DNA from: Comamonadaceae bacterium | GTDB taxonomy: Bacteria; Pseudomonadota; Gammaproteobacteria; Burkholderiales; Burkholderiaceae | Direction: 5' to 3' | DNA: 6,786 nucleotides | Assembly: GCA_947505995.1 (NCBI GenBank) | Contig: CANNNB010000132.1 | Coordinates: forward strand, 1-6,786 | Part shown: positions 1 to 5,833 of the stretch, one piece after another | How positions within the stretch are numbered: position 1 is the stretch's first letter | Layout of the letters: every line of letters starts with the position of its first letter | Program-made: the position numbers and the translations under genes | The notes under the pieces: generated by a model | Database searches by the model: none | What the model saw: the letters and a program-made list of their open reading frames with translations, nothing else | What the model was told of the DNA's origin: nothing

Positions 1-582
1 AAGTGGAACAAGGTTTATAACCTCACAGCCTTGAAAACGCCGCAGGAAATCTTGACCCACCATTTGCTAGACAGTTTGTCGTCAATTTCTCCCTTGCTTC
101 GCTATCTTGCCCAAGGCGCAAGAGGCGTTGCCCAAGAAATCGAGTTGTTGGATGTGGGGTCGGGTGGCGGCTTGCCGGGTGTGGTGATCGCTATCTGTTG
201 CCCCAACATCCGCGTCACATGTGTCGATGCCGTATCTAAAAAGGCAGCGTTTGTGCAACAGGTGGCAGCCAATTTAAAGTTGTCAAACTTGCGCGGGCTT
301 CATGCGCGGGTAGAAAGCTTGACGGGTCCTTTTGACGTCATCTGCTCCCGAGCATTTGCCTCTTTGCCAGACTTTGTCAATTGGTCGGCCGGCGCCTTGT
401 CAGAAGACGGTGTTTGGATGGCCATGAAGGGCAAGTTGCCCGAAGCAGAGATGGCGGCGCTGCCTTCTTTTGTAGAGGTGTTTCACGTGGAACAACTCCA
501 GGTTCCTGGTTTGGCGGCCGATCGTTGCATGGTCTGGATGAAAAAATCAATAACTTTGTCTACTGAAGCAAGCGCGACCTGA
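1..582 (+). CDS. rsmG: 16S rRNA (guanine527-N7)-methyltransferase RsmG, 5' end cut by window
   Basis: RsmG (GidB) uses S-adenosylmethionine to methylate N7 of G527 in 16S rRNA of the small ribosomal subunit, in the cytoplasm. The reading frame is open from base 1: the first codons give KWNKVYNLTA, the conserved RsmG N-terminal segment, so the gene starts before the window and the TTG at 31 is not a real start. 193 codons are visible; against a usual length of about 205-215 residues roughly 15-30 are missing. Counting from the first visible codon, HHLLDS is at 20-25, the SAM-binding glycine loop DVGSGGGLPG at 51-60, the acidic strand end VDA near 75-77, SRAF at 116-119 and MKGK at 142-145. The C-terminal part, VEQLQVPGLAADRCMVW, fits the family. 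The codons for VFHVEQ (160-165) coincide with a parS site. Placement upstream of parA/parB is the classic origin-proximal arrangement. The identification is firm. Confidence 0.96.
   Translation, partial: KWNKVYNLTALKTPQEILTHHLLDSLSSISPLLRYLAQGARGVAQEIELLDVGSGGGLPGVVIAICCPNIRVTCVDAVSKKAAFVQQVAANLKLSNLRGLHARVESLTGPFDVICSRAFASLPDFVNWSAGALSEDGVWMAMKGKLPEAEMAALPSFVEVFHVEQLQVPGLAADRCMVWMKKSITLSTEASAT
479..494. other. parS: parS centromere site (ParB-binding) inside rsmG
   Basis: The 16 bases TGTTTCACGTGGAACA read on the other strand as TGTTCCACGTGAAACA, which fits the chromosomal parS consensus TGTTNCACGTGAAACA known from Bacillus and conserved across bacteria. The core CACGTG and both outer arms are intact; the only departure from a perfect palindrome is the T/G position at which known sites also vary. 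It lies within rsmG codons for VFHVEQ, about 775 bases before parA and 2.1 kb before parB. Known role: ParB dimers bind here, are loaded as CTP clamps and spread along the DNA, and ParA then segregates the complex. Binding by the ParB encoded in this window is inferred from proximity and motif identity. Confidence 0.92.
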
Positions 583-622
583 GTTTCGCCCCTTACACTT
601 GGGCTCATTGAGAAAGCCTTTG

Positions 623-1237
623 ATGTTTGGAATTTCTGATTACGGCGCCTTTGTCGCCGCCTTCGTGTTGCTTTTGTTCTTGCCAGGCCCCGGGAATTTG
701 GCCTTAATTACCTCTACCACCCAAGGCGGTATGAGGGGCGGCGTTGCGTCTGTCGTGGGCTTGATTTTGGGTGACCAAATTTTGTTGTGGATGACAGTGG
801 CCGGTGTGGCGGCATTGTTGCAAACGTACCCGCATTTATTTTTGGCCTTGAAATGGGTGGGCGCAGCTTACCTTGCATGGCTGGGTTTTAAAATGGTCTT
901 TTCCAAGTCGGGTGAAGGGCCATCAATCAAGATCACACCCGGTCAATACTTCAAAGAAACCATGTTCATTACATTGCTCAATCCAAAAACGATCATGTTT
1001 TACTTTGCTTTTTTCCCTCAATTCATTGACCCTGAGCAGCACCAAGGAATGATTACTTTTGTATTCATGGCGGTCACCATTGCTGTTTTGGGCTTCATGT
1101 ATTGTTTTGGCGTTGTGGTCATCACGCAGACCATGGCAGCTCGCATTAGAGCCAACCCCAAAGTGTCTGGACTCTTGCAAAAAATTGCCGGATTGTTCCT
1201 AATCGGTTTTGGTCTCAAATTGGCCTTAGGCAAATAA
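623..1237 (+). CDS. LysE/RhtB-family amino-acid exporter
   Basis: This is an inner-membrane exporter of the LysE superfamily (RhtB branch), a family that pumps amino acids or related small metabolites out of the cell by proton antiport. The substrate cannot be told from sequence. From the ATG at 623 the protein has 204 residues, the normal family size. It has six likely membrane segments, near 8-28, 41-65, 70-92, 113-133, 144-168 and 184-202. Family marks are PGPGNL at 21-26 in the first helix, the glycine-rich stretch after it (35-50), and NPK with the aromatic run FYFAFFPQF at 120-134. An in-frame TTG at 599 would add eight residues; I prefer the ATG because the homologous core starts just after it and a purine-rich AGAAAG lies about seven bases upstream. 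It follows rsmG by 40 bases and precedes parA by 31, with no terminator seen, so it is probably in the same transcript. Its link to chromosome partition, if any, is unknown. Confidence 0.9.
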   Translation: MFGISDYGAFVAAFVLLLFLPGPGNLALITSTTQGGMRGGVASVVGLILGDQILLWMTVAGVAALLQTYPHLFLALKWVGAAYLAWLGFKMVFSKSGEGPSIKITPGQYFKETMFITLLNPKTIMFYFAFFPQFIDPEQHQGMITFVFMAVTIAVLGFMYCFGVVVITQTMAARIRANPKVSGLLQKIAGLFLIGFGLKLALGK

Positions 1238-1268
1238 TCGCATTCGCTGAAAATTAAAAGAGTAACAA

Positions 1269-2039
1269 ATGGCAAAGATTTTCTGTGTTGCAAATCAAAA
1301 GGGCGGCGTTGGCAAGACCACCTCGGCCGTTAACTTGGCCGCTGGCTTAGCCAAAGTGGGGCAGCGCGTTTTGTTGGTTGACCTCGATCCGCAGGGCAAT
1401 GCAACCATGGGTTCGGGTGTCGACAAAAGGCAGCTAGAGCTCAGTGTGTATGACGTTTTGCTAGAGTCTGCCAGCATTCAAGAGGCCGCCATTTTTTCGG
1501 AAAAATGTGGCTACCATGTCTTGGGAGCCAACCGCGAACTGGCTGGGGCAGAGGTTGAACTCGTTGACCTTGAACGGCGCGATCAACGGTTGAAGTTGGC
1601 ATTGGAGGTGGCAGAAAAGGATTTTGACTTTGTCTTAATTGATTGCCCACCCTCTTTGTCAATGTTGACCTTGAATGGCTTGTGCGCGGCGCATGGTGTC
1701 ATTGTTCCGATGCAATGCGAATATTTTGCGCTTGAAGGTCTGACAGATTTGGTGAACACCATCAAGCAAGTGCATGCCAATTTGAACCCCGACCTGAAAA
1801 TCATTGGCTTGCTGCGCGTCATGTTCGATCCTCGAATTACGTTGCAACAGCAAGTGAGTGAGCAACTTAAATCGCACTTTGGCGACAAAGTTTTTAACAC
1901 AGTGATTCCTCGAAATGTGCGCTTGGCAGAGGCCCCCAGTTATGGTTTGCCGGGTGTTGTGTTTGACCCCTCAGCCAAAGGCAGCCAAGCATTTGTGGAG
2001 TTTGCCAGGGAGTTGGTACAGCGTATTCCAACGCTATGA
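1269..2039 (+). CDS. parA: Chromosome-partitioning ATPase ParA (Soj type)
   Basis: ParA is a deviant Walker-type ATPase that, as an ATP dimer, binds DNA non-specifically. It is released when ParB-parS complexes stimulate ATP hydrolysis, driving origin segregation. The 256-residue protein lacks the N-terminal helix-turn-helix extension of plasmid type Ia ParA and so is of the chromosomal Soj type. The deviant Walker A KGGVGKTT is at 11-18, including the signature lysine K11 and the P-loop lysine K16. The switch motif VDLDPQGNAT is at 37-46 with D40, and Walker B FVLIDCPPS at 121-129 with D125. The C-terminal segment IPRNVRLAEAPSYG is strongly conserved in Soj proteins, and its basic residues belong to the non-specific DNA-binding surface. 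The ATG at 1269 gives the typical MAKIFCVANQKGG start. A purine-rich AAAAGAG precedes it by about seven bases. A hydrolase gene follows after 18 bases and then parB, so an operon is likely. Confidence 0.97.
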   Translation: MAKIFCVANQKGGVGKTTSAVNLAAGLAKVGQRVLLVDLDPQGNATMGSGVDKRQLELSVYDVLLESASIQEAAIFSEKCGYHVLGANRELAGAEVELVDLERRDQRLKLALEVAEKDFDFVLIDCPPSLSMLTLNGLCAAHGVIVPMQCEYFALEGLTDLVNTIKQVHANLNPDLKIIGLLRVMFDPRITLQQQVSEQLKSHFGDKVFNTVIPRNVRLAEAPSYGLPGVVFDPSAKGSQAFVEFARELVQRIPTL

Positions 2040-2057
2040 GGCCACAGCAGAGGCTTG

Positions 2058-2612
2058 ATGAAAAACTCTAACATCCTTATATTGCCTGGCTGGAAGGGAA
2101 GTGGGCCCTCACACTGGCAAAGTCGATGGATCATTCAGCATGGCTATCAGCTGGTAGACCAACATGACTGGATGAGGCCGCTTCGCGGCGACTGGTTAGC
2201 GCGATTAGACGATGTGGTGTCTGACCTGACCGAGCCCGTATTCTTGGTTGCACACAGTTTGGGTTGTATTCAAGTGGCCGCCTGGTCTCAAATTTCTGCA
2301 CAATGCCACAAAGTCAAAGCGGCCCTTTTGGTGGCCCCTGGTGACGTTGAGGCATCACAGCATCAAGATGTGTTTTCAAGTTGGCGGCCCATTGCACTGA
2401 AAGCCTTGCCTTTCAAATCAATGTTGATTGGCAGTCAAAACGATCCCAATTGCACCCCTTCGCGCGCAGAACATTTTGCCAAGGCATGGGGGTCTGCTTA
2501 CTTCAATCTAGGCGAATGCGGACACTTGAACGCGGAATCAAATTTGGGCGATTGGCCAGAAGGCCAAGCATTGTTGAATGAATTGATGAAAGCAAAAGAA
2601 CATGGTCACTAA
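2058..2612 (+). CDS. RBBP9/YdeN-type alpha/beta serine hydrolase between parA and parB
   Basis: A small cytosolic alpha/beta-hydrolase of the RBBP9/YdeN (Ser_hydrolase) family; natural substrates of bacterial members are mostly unknown. The 184-residue size is typical. The N-terminal ILPGWKGSGPSHWQSRW (about 8-24) is the family hallmark. The nucleophile motif AHSLG at 65-69 places the catalytic serine at S67. GSQNDP (125-130) supplies the acid D129, and GECGHLN (152-158) the histidine H156, so the catalytic triad is complete and the protein is probably active. The ATG at 2058 is preferred over the TTG at 2055 because AGAGG ends at 2053, four bases before it and only one before the TTG. The gene begins 18 bases after parA and its last 11 bases overlap the start of parB, which suggests translational coupling. 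Family membership is well supported; any role in partition is conjecture. Confidence 0.92.
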   Translation: MKNSNILILPGWKGSGPSHWQSRWIIQHGYQLVDQHDWMRPLRGDWLARLDDVVSDLTEPVFLVAHSLGCIQVAAWSQISAQCHKVKAALLVAPGDVEASQHQDVFSSWRPIALKALPFKSMLIGSQNDPNCTPSRAEHFAKAWGSAYFNLGECGHLNAESNLGDWPEGQALLNELMKAKEHGH

Positions 2613-3528
2613 AAAACCAAAGGGCTTGGGGCGAGGGCTGGAAGCATTGTTGGGCCCCAAGGTTCAGGATGAGCCAAGCTCGCCTCAAGCCGTAGAGGCA
2701 GCAGCCAACCGAACCCCCAACAGCTTGGCATTGAGCGAGTTGGTGCCAGGCATGTACCAACCGCGAACCCGAATGGACGAGGGCGCACTCTACGAGTTGG
2801 CGGAGTCCATCAAGGCGCAAGGCATCATGCAGCCCATCTTGGTTCGCAAGTTAAGTGATGGCCCCAATGCAGGTAAATATGAAATCATTGCAGGTGAACG
2901 TCGTTTTCGCGCATCGCGACTGGCCGGTTTGAACGAGGTGCCGGTTTTGGTTCGCGATGTGCCCAATGAGGCTGCCGCGGCCATGGCCTTGATTGAGAAC
3001 ATTCAACGCGAAGACCTCAACCCACTCGAAGAGGCGCTGGGCTTGCAGCGGCTCATCAAAGAGTTTGGCCTGACCCATGAAACGGCGGCGCAAGCTGTGG
3101 GGCGTTCTCGGAGTGCTGCCAGCAACTTGCTTCGTTTGTTGAATTTGGCTGAGCCCGTACAAACCATGTTAATGGCAGGTGACATTGACATGGGGCATGC
3201 CCGGGCATTGTTGGGTTTGGACAAGGCCGCGCAAATAACAGCGGGCAATCAAATCAGCGCCAAAAAAATGTCTGTGCGAGAGGCTGAAAGTCTGGTGAAG
3301 AAGCTCAGTGCAGAATTTTCTTTGGTGCAACAAAAACCGAAAAAAGAAAAATCACGTGACATTAAACGTGTTGAAGAAGAGCTCTCAGACTTGCTAACGG
3401 CACAGGTGGAAGTTCGAATCAAGAAGCGCGTCAAGCGGCACGGCAAATTTGAAGAAATGGGCGAGTTGTCGATTCAGTTTGGATCACTTGATGAGCTCAA
3501 TGGGCTGATTGACAAACTTCGCGCCTAA
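2602..3528 (+). CDS. parB: Chromosome-partitioning protein ParB (Spo0J type)
   Basis: ParB binds parS, hydrolyses CTP as a sliding DNA clamp and stimulates ParA. The 308-residue protein has the standard three-part layout. The N-terminal tail KPKGLGRGLEALLG (5-18) is the ParA-interacting peptide. The ParB/Srx CTP-binding domain spans about 41-150, with YQPR at 52-55, GERRFRA at 98-104 and ENIQREDLNPLEEA at 132-145, the motifs that contact nucleotide. The helix-turn-helix domain (about 155-235) includes TAAQAVGRSRSAASNLLRLL at 161-180, which reads the parS half site. A lysine-rich linker (245-255) leads to the dimerisation domain at about 258-308. The ATG at 2602 lies inside the last codons of the hydrolase gene (11-base overlap), and the conserved start MVTKKPKGLGRG supports it. 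Only a weak purine-rich AAAAGA precedes it, which fits coupling to upstream translation. The nearest matching parS is at 479-494. The gene ends just before a strong terminator. Confidence 0.97.
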   Translation: MVTKKPKGLGRGLEALLGPKVQDEPSSPQAVEAAANRTPNSLALSELVPGMYQPRTRMDEGALYELAESIKAQGIMQPILVRKLSDGPNAGKYEIIAGERRFRASRLAGLNEVPVLVRDVPNEAAAAMALIENIQREDLNPLEEALGLQRLIKEFGLTHETAAQAVGRSRSAASNLLRLLNLAEPVQTMLMAGDIDMGHARALLGLDKAAQITAGNQISAKKMSVREAESLVKKLSAEFSLVQQKPKKEKSRDIKRVEEELSDLLTAQVEVRIKKRVKRHGKFEEMGELSIQFGSLDELNGLIDKLRA

Positions 3529-3585
3529 GCCAAAACAAAAAATGTTTCAAACTTGCACGAAGCACGCAGACTGTTTGATGCAATG

Positions 3586-3608
3586 AAAAAGGGCCAATGG
3601 CCCTTTTT
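3586..3608. terminator. Bidirectional intrinsic terminator between convergent genes
   Basis: AAAAAGGGCC (3586-3595) and GGCCCTTTTT (3599-3608) are perfect reverse complements separated by a three-base loop. On the + strand the GC stem is followed by six T residues, ending parB transcription. On the - strand the same hairpin also runs into a T tract, ending the oxidase transcript. The hairpin begins directly after the oxidase stop codon (3609-3611 on the - strand), so one compact element serves both genes. Confidence 0.9.
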
Positions 3609-5033
3609 TCAATGAAAGATTTTTCCGGGGTTCATGATGTTGTGAGGGTCTAAGGCTTGCTTCAAAGTGCGCATCATGTTGACGGCGCCGACGCCCGCTT
3701 CAGTCACCAAGAACTCTATTTTGTGCAGTCCAATGCCATGCTCACCAGTGCATGTGCCGCCTAGGCGCAAGGCACGGCTGACAAGTTTGTAATTCAGGTC
3801 TTCTGCAATCTCACGCTCACTTGGAATTTCAGGGTCTATCAAATAGCCGAAGTGGAAATTACCATCGCCGACGTGACCTACCAAAAAGTAGGGCAAACCA
3901 CTTGCTTCTGTTTCAGCCACTGAGTCTAGTAGGCAATCTGCCAATTTGCTGATGGGGACGCAGGTGTCTGTGCTGATGGCTCGGCAGCCTGGCCGGCTTT
4001 GAAGCGCGGCAAAATATGCGTTGTGACGCGCCGTCCAAAGGCGCGTGCGCTCCTCTGGGGTGGTGGCCCATTCGAAAGCGTTGCCGCCATGGTCACTGGC
4101 AATTTCTTGAACTGTTTCGGCTTGCTCTTTCACACCAGCAGGCGAGCCATGAAACTCCATCAACAGCATGGGCTCTTCACGCAAGCTCAATTTGGCATAA
4201 GCGTTGACCATGCGCACTGAGTTGTGATCGATTAATTCAACACGCGCAATGGGCACGCCCAACTGGATCACTTGGATCACGGTTTGCACGGCCGCCTCAA
4301 TGCTTGGAAAAGAACAGATGGCCGCTGAAATGGCTTCAGGCAAGGGGTAAAGCTTGACTGTGACTTCGGTCATCACGCCCAAGGTGCCTTCGCTGCCGAC
4401 AAACAAACGCGTGAGGTCGTAACCCGCACTCGATTTTTTGGCTCGCGTGCCCGTCCGAATGACCTCGCCAGAAGCAGTCACAACTTCAAGGGCCAATACG
4501 TTCTCGCGCATGGTGCCATAGCGAACGGCATTGGTGCCGCTAGCGCGTGTTGCGCTCATGCCGCCAATGGTGGCATCCGCACCTGGATCGATTGGGAAAA
4601 ACAAGCCCGTTGACTTGATTTCCTCGTTCAGTTGTTTGCGCGTTACGCCAGGCTGCACCGTCACCGTCAGGTCTTCAGCGTTGATCGACAAAACTTTGTT
4701 CATGCGTGTCAGGTCAATGCTGATGCCGCCTTGAACGGCCAGCAAATGGCCCTCTAAAGAAGAGCCAACGCCAAATGGAATGACCGGCACTTTGGAGTGA
4801 CTGGCCAATTTGATGGCATCGGCCACATCTTGTGTGCACTCGGCAAAGATCACTGCGGATGGTGGGGGAACAGGTGCAAATGCCGACTCATCGCGGCCAT
4901 GTTGCTCTCGAATGACCAGTGCCGTAGAGCAGTTGCTGCCAAAACGAGCCTTCAAAGCATCTAGAAATGCCTGCGGCACAAGCCGAGCGTTGACAACGGG
5001 CGCCAAATGCGCTGCTGGGGTTGGTGCGTTCAT
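3609..5033 (-). CDS. FAD-linked oxidase, probable D-lactate dehydrogenase (cytochrome)
   Basis: A flavoprotein of the GlcD/D-2-hydroxyacid dehydrogenase group. These oxidise D-2-hydroxy acids to 2-oxo acids and pass electrons to cytochrome c, quinone or a flavoprotein. From the ATG at 5033 it has 474 residues. The FAD-binding domain spans about 55-235: PFGVGSSLEGH (86-96), PGADATIGGM (150-159), NAVRYGTMRENV (168-179) and SAGYDLTRLFVGSEGTLG (202-219). The C-terminal oxidase domain has RHNAYFAA (336-343), TDTCVP (355-360), GHVGDGNFH (386-394) and GTCTGEHGIG (426-435). Its histidines H387 and H394 and the EH pair are the usual metal/substrate site. NPGKIF at 468-473 closes the protein. As I recall the families, these motifs match human LDHD and yeast DLD1 better than glycolate oxidase GlcD, but glycolate or D-2-hydroxyglutarate remain possible. 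The start is set by AGGAG seven bases upstream; a longer frame to 5123 would add 30 unlike residues. Confidence 0.9.
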   Translation of the reverse strand: MNAPTPAAHLAPVVNARLVPQAFLDALKARFGSNCSTALVIREQHGRDESAFAPVPPPSAVIFAECTQDVADAIKLASHSKVPVIPFGVGSSLEGHLLAVQGGISIDLTRMNKVLSINAEDLTVTVQPGVTRKQLNEEIKSTGLFFPIDPGADATIGGMSATRASGTNAVRYGTMRENVLALEVVTASGEVIRTGTRAKKSSAGYDLTRLFVGSEGTLGVMTEVTVKLYPLPEAISAAICSFPSIEAAVQTVIQVIQLGVPIARVELIDHNSVRMVNAYAKLSLREEPMLLMEFHGSPAGVKEQAETVQEIASDHGGNAFEWATTPEERTRLWTARHNAYFAALQSRPGCRAISTDTCVPISKLADCLLDSVAETEASGLPYFLVGHVGDGNFHFGYLIDPEIPSEREIAEDLNYKLVSRALRLGGTCTGEHGIGLHKIEFLVTEAGVGAVNMMRTLKQALDPHNIMNPGKIFH

Positions 5034-5040
5034 GGTCAGG

Positions 5041-5045
5041 CTCCT
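5041..5045 (-). promoter_or_regulatory. Ribosome binding site that fixes the oxidase start
   Basis: The - strand reads AGGAG here, seven bases before the ATG at 5033. This is the best Shine-Dalgarno match near the gene. It decides against the in-frame upstream ATG at 5123, whose use would translate through the central dyad of the divergent intergenic region. Confidence 0.8.
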
Positions 5046-5095
5046 GATTGAAGGGCAGTCAAAATTTGAGAAGGAACAAGTCGCAATGACCATGC

Positions 5096-5113
5096 TTGGG
5101 GAAATGTCCCCAA
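5096..5113. repeat. Perfect 7-bp dyad, candidate operator
   Basis: TTGGGGA and TCCCCAA are perfect reverse complements separated by AATG. The dyad is nearly centred in the divergent gap, 62 bases from the oxidase ATG and 69 from the adenosyltransferase ATG. No T run follows on either strand, so it is not a terminator. It could be a binding site for a dimeric regulator; no regulator gene is visible in the window, and chance cannot be excluded. Confidence 0.45.
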
Positions 5114-5182
5114 ACTCGGTCAAAATCAGAGTTTACGCTGAGACATGCATTTTTGCAGTCCGCCACGCACAGGGAAAACACC

Positions 5183-5743
5183 ATGGGACACAGACTGACA
5201 CAAATCGCCACGCGAACAGGCGACGAGGGCACTACCGGCTTGGGCAACAACCAACGCGTATCTAAAAACAGTTTGCGCGTGCATGCCATGGGCGATGTCG
5301 ATGAATTGAACTCGCATATTGGTTTGTTGCTGTGTGAAAAAATGCCAGAGGATGTTCGCGATTTGTTGGTCGAAGTACAACATCAACTTTTCAATTTGGG
5401 CGGCGAATTGTCCATTCCTGGCTTTGAGTTGCTCAAGGCAGAGGCTGTTTTGGTTCTGGATCAGGCGCTGGAAACATACAACGCGCAGTTGCCCAAGTTG
5501 GAAGAGTTCATTTTGCCGGCCGGCAATCGTGCGGCGTCCCAAGCGCACATTTGTCGCACTGTGGCTAGGCGTGCTGAGCGGGCAACCGTGGCCTTGGGCA
5601 ATGAAGAGGCGCTGAATGATGCGCCGCGCCAATACTTAAACCGAATTTCCGATTTGATGTTTGTGCTCTCGCGGGTCTTAAACCGGATGGATGGCGGCAC
5701 CGATGTTTATTGGAAAAGCGAACGGATGAAAAGCAAGGGCTAA
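5183..5743 (+). CDS. ATP:cob(I)alamin adenosyltransferase, PduO/MMAB type
   Basis: This enzyme transfers the 5'-deoxyadenosyl group of ATP to cob(I)alamin, making coenzyme B12 (adenosylcobalamin) in the cytoplasm. The cofactor serves mutases such as methylmalonyl-CoA mutase. The protein has 186 residues, a normal length for the PduO family, whose members form trimers of helical bundles. ATP-binding signature TRTGDEGTTGL lies at 10-20, GDVDELNSHIG at 37-47, LPAGNRAASQAHICRTVARRAER at 111-133 (with the ATP-contacting arginines) and NRISDLMFVLSR at 153-164. These are PduO/MMAB marks and rule out the unrelated CobA/BtuR P-loop type. The ATG at 5183 gives the conserved N-terminus and has AGGGA about eight bases upstream; an earlier in-frame ATG at 5096 would add 29 residues with no family likeness. 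It is divergent from the oxidase gene and 90 bases before aacS. The B12-dependent enzyme it serves is not in this window. Confidence 0.95.
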   Translation: MGHRLTQIATRTGDEGTTGLGNNQRVSKNSLRVHAMGDVDELNSHIGLLLCEKMPEDVRDLLVEVQHQLFNLGGELSIPGFELLKAEAVLVLDQALETYNAQLPKLEEFILPAGNRAASQAHICRTVARRAERATVALGNEEALNDAPRQYLNRISDLMFVLSRVLNRMDGGTDVYWKSERMKSKG

Positions 5744-5768
5744 AGCTAAGGCCGCCATGCCGCAACAA

Positions 5769-5812
5769 GCTGTCACCTAAGCGCAAGCATTGGGGATTTT
5801 CAGGGTGACAGC
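5769..5812. repeat. Interrupted 9-bp inverted repeat upstream of aacS
   Basis: GCTGTCACC at 5769-5777 and GGTGACAGC at 5804-5812 are perfect reverse complements separated by 26 bases. The pair lies in the 90-base gap between the adenosyltransferase stop and the aacS start, 21 bases before that start. The long loop and the absence of a T run argue against an intrinsic terminator. It could be a two-half-site operator or a leader RNA hairpin that also controls access to the aacS ribosome binding site. No clear promoter hexamers are visible in the gap. Confidence 0.45.
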
Positions 5813-5833
5813 CAGCAGCTCGCAGGCTAGGCT

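Larger units (their letters stand above)
5034..5182. promoter_or_regulatory. Divergent promoter region between the oxidase and adenosyltransferase genes
   Basis: Both flanking genes are transcribed outward from these 149 bases, so both promoters should lie here or just inside. I could not identify a convincing sigma-70 pair in either direction. A perfect dyad sits near the middle (5096-5113). Two copies of GTCAAAATNNGAG, at 5058-5070 and 5119-5131, lie on either side of it. On the - strand each copy contains TTGAC, like a -35 box, but neither has a good -10 element at the right distance. Confidence 0.55.

Noticed and set aside
3..10. GTGGAACA at the window start, equal to one half of parS
   Set aside because: The preceding bases are AA where CAC would be needed, so the CACGTG core is absent. 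It lies in rsmG codons for the conserved WNK segment.
31..33. TTG at 31 as the start of rsmG
   Set aside because: The frame is open upstream to base 1 and encodes the conserved KWNKVYNLTA segment, so the gene begins before the window.
2503..2820. Antisense open frame across the hydrolase/parB junction
   Set aside because: It is opposite two clear genes, with no plausible protein family or ribosome binding site.
3352..3359. TCACGTGA palindrome inside parB as a second parS
   Set aside because: The core matches but the outer arms do not (AAAA in place of TGTT on one side, CATT in place of AACA on the other), so it is too weak to call.
1..3608. oriC or DnaA-box cluster near the partition genes
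   Set aside because: No TTATNCACA-type boxes or AT-rich unwinding element were seen. The origin, if near, lies outside the window.
5034..5123. N-terminal extension of the oxidase to an ATG at 5123
   Set aside because: The added 30 residues have no family likeness, and AGGAG lies correctly before the ATG at 5033.
5096..5182. N-terminal extension of the adenosyltransferase to an ATG at 5096
   Set aside because: The extra 29 residues do not resemble the family and would overlap the central dyad and divergent promoter region; the ATG at 5183 has its own AGGGA site.
5126..5632. 168-codon open frame antisense to the adenosyltransferase gene
   Set aside because: It lies almost wholly opposite a well-conserved gene, has no recognisable domain, and is best explained as a codon-usage shadow.
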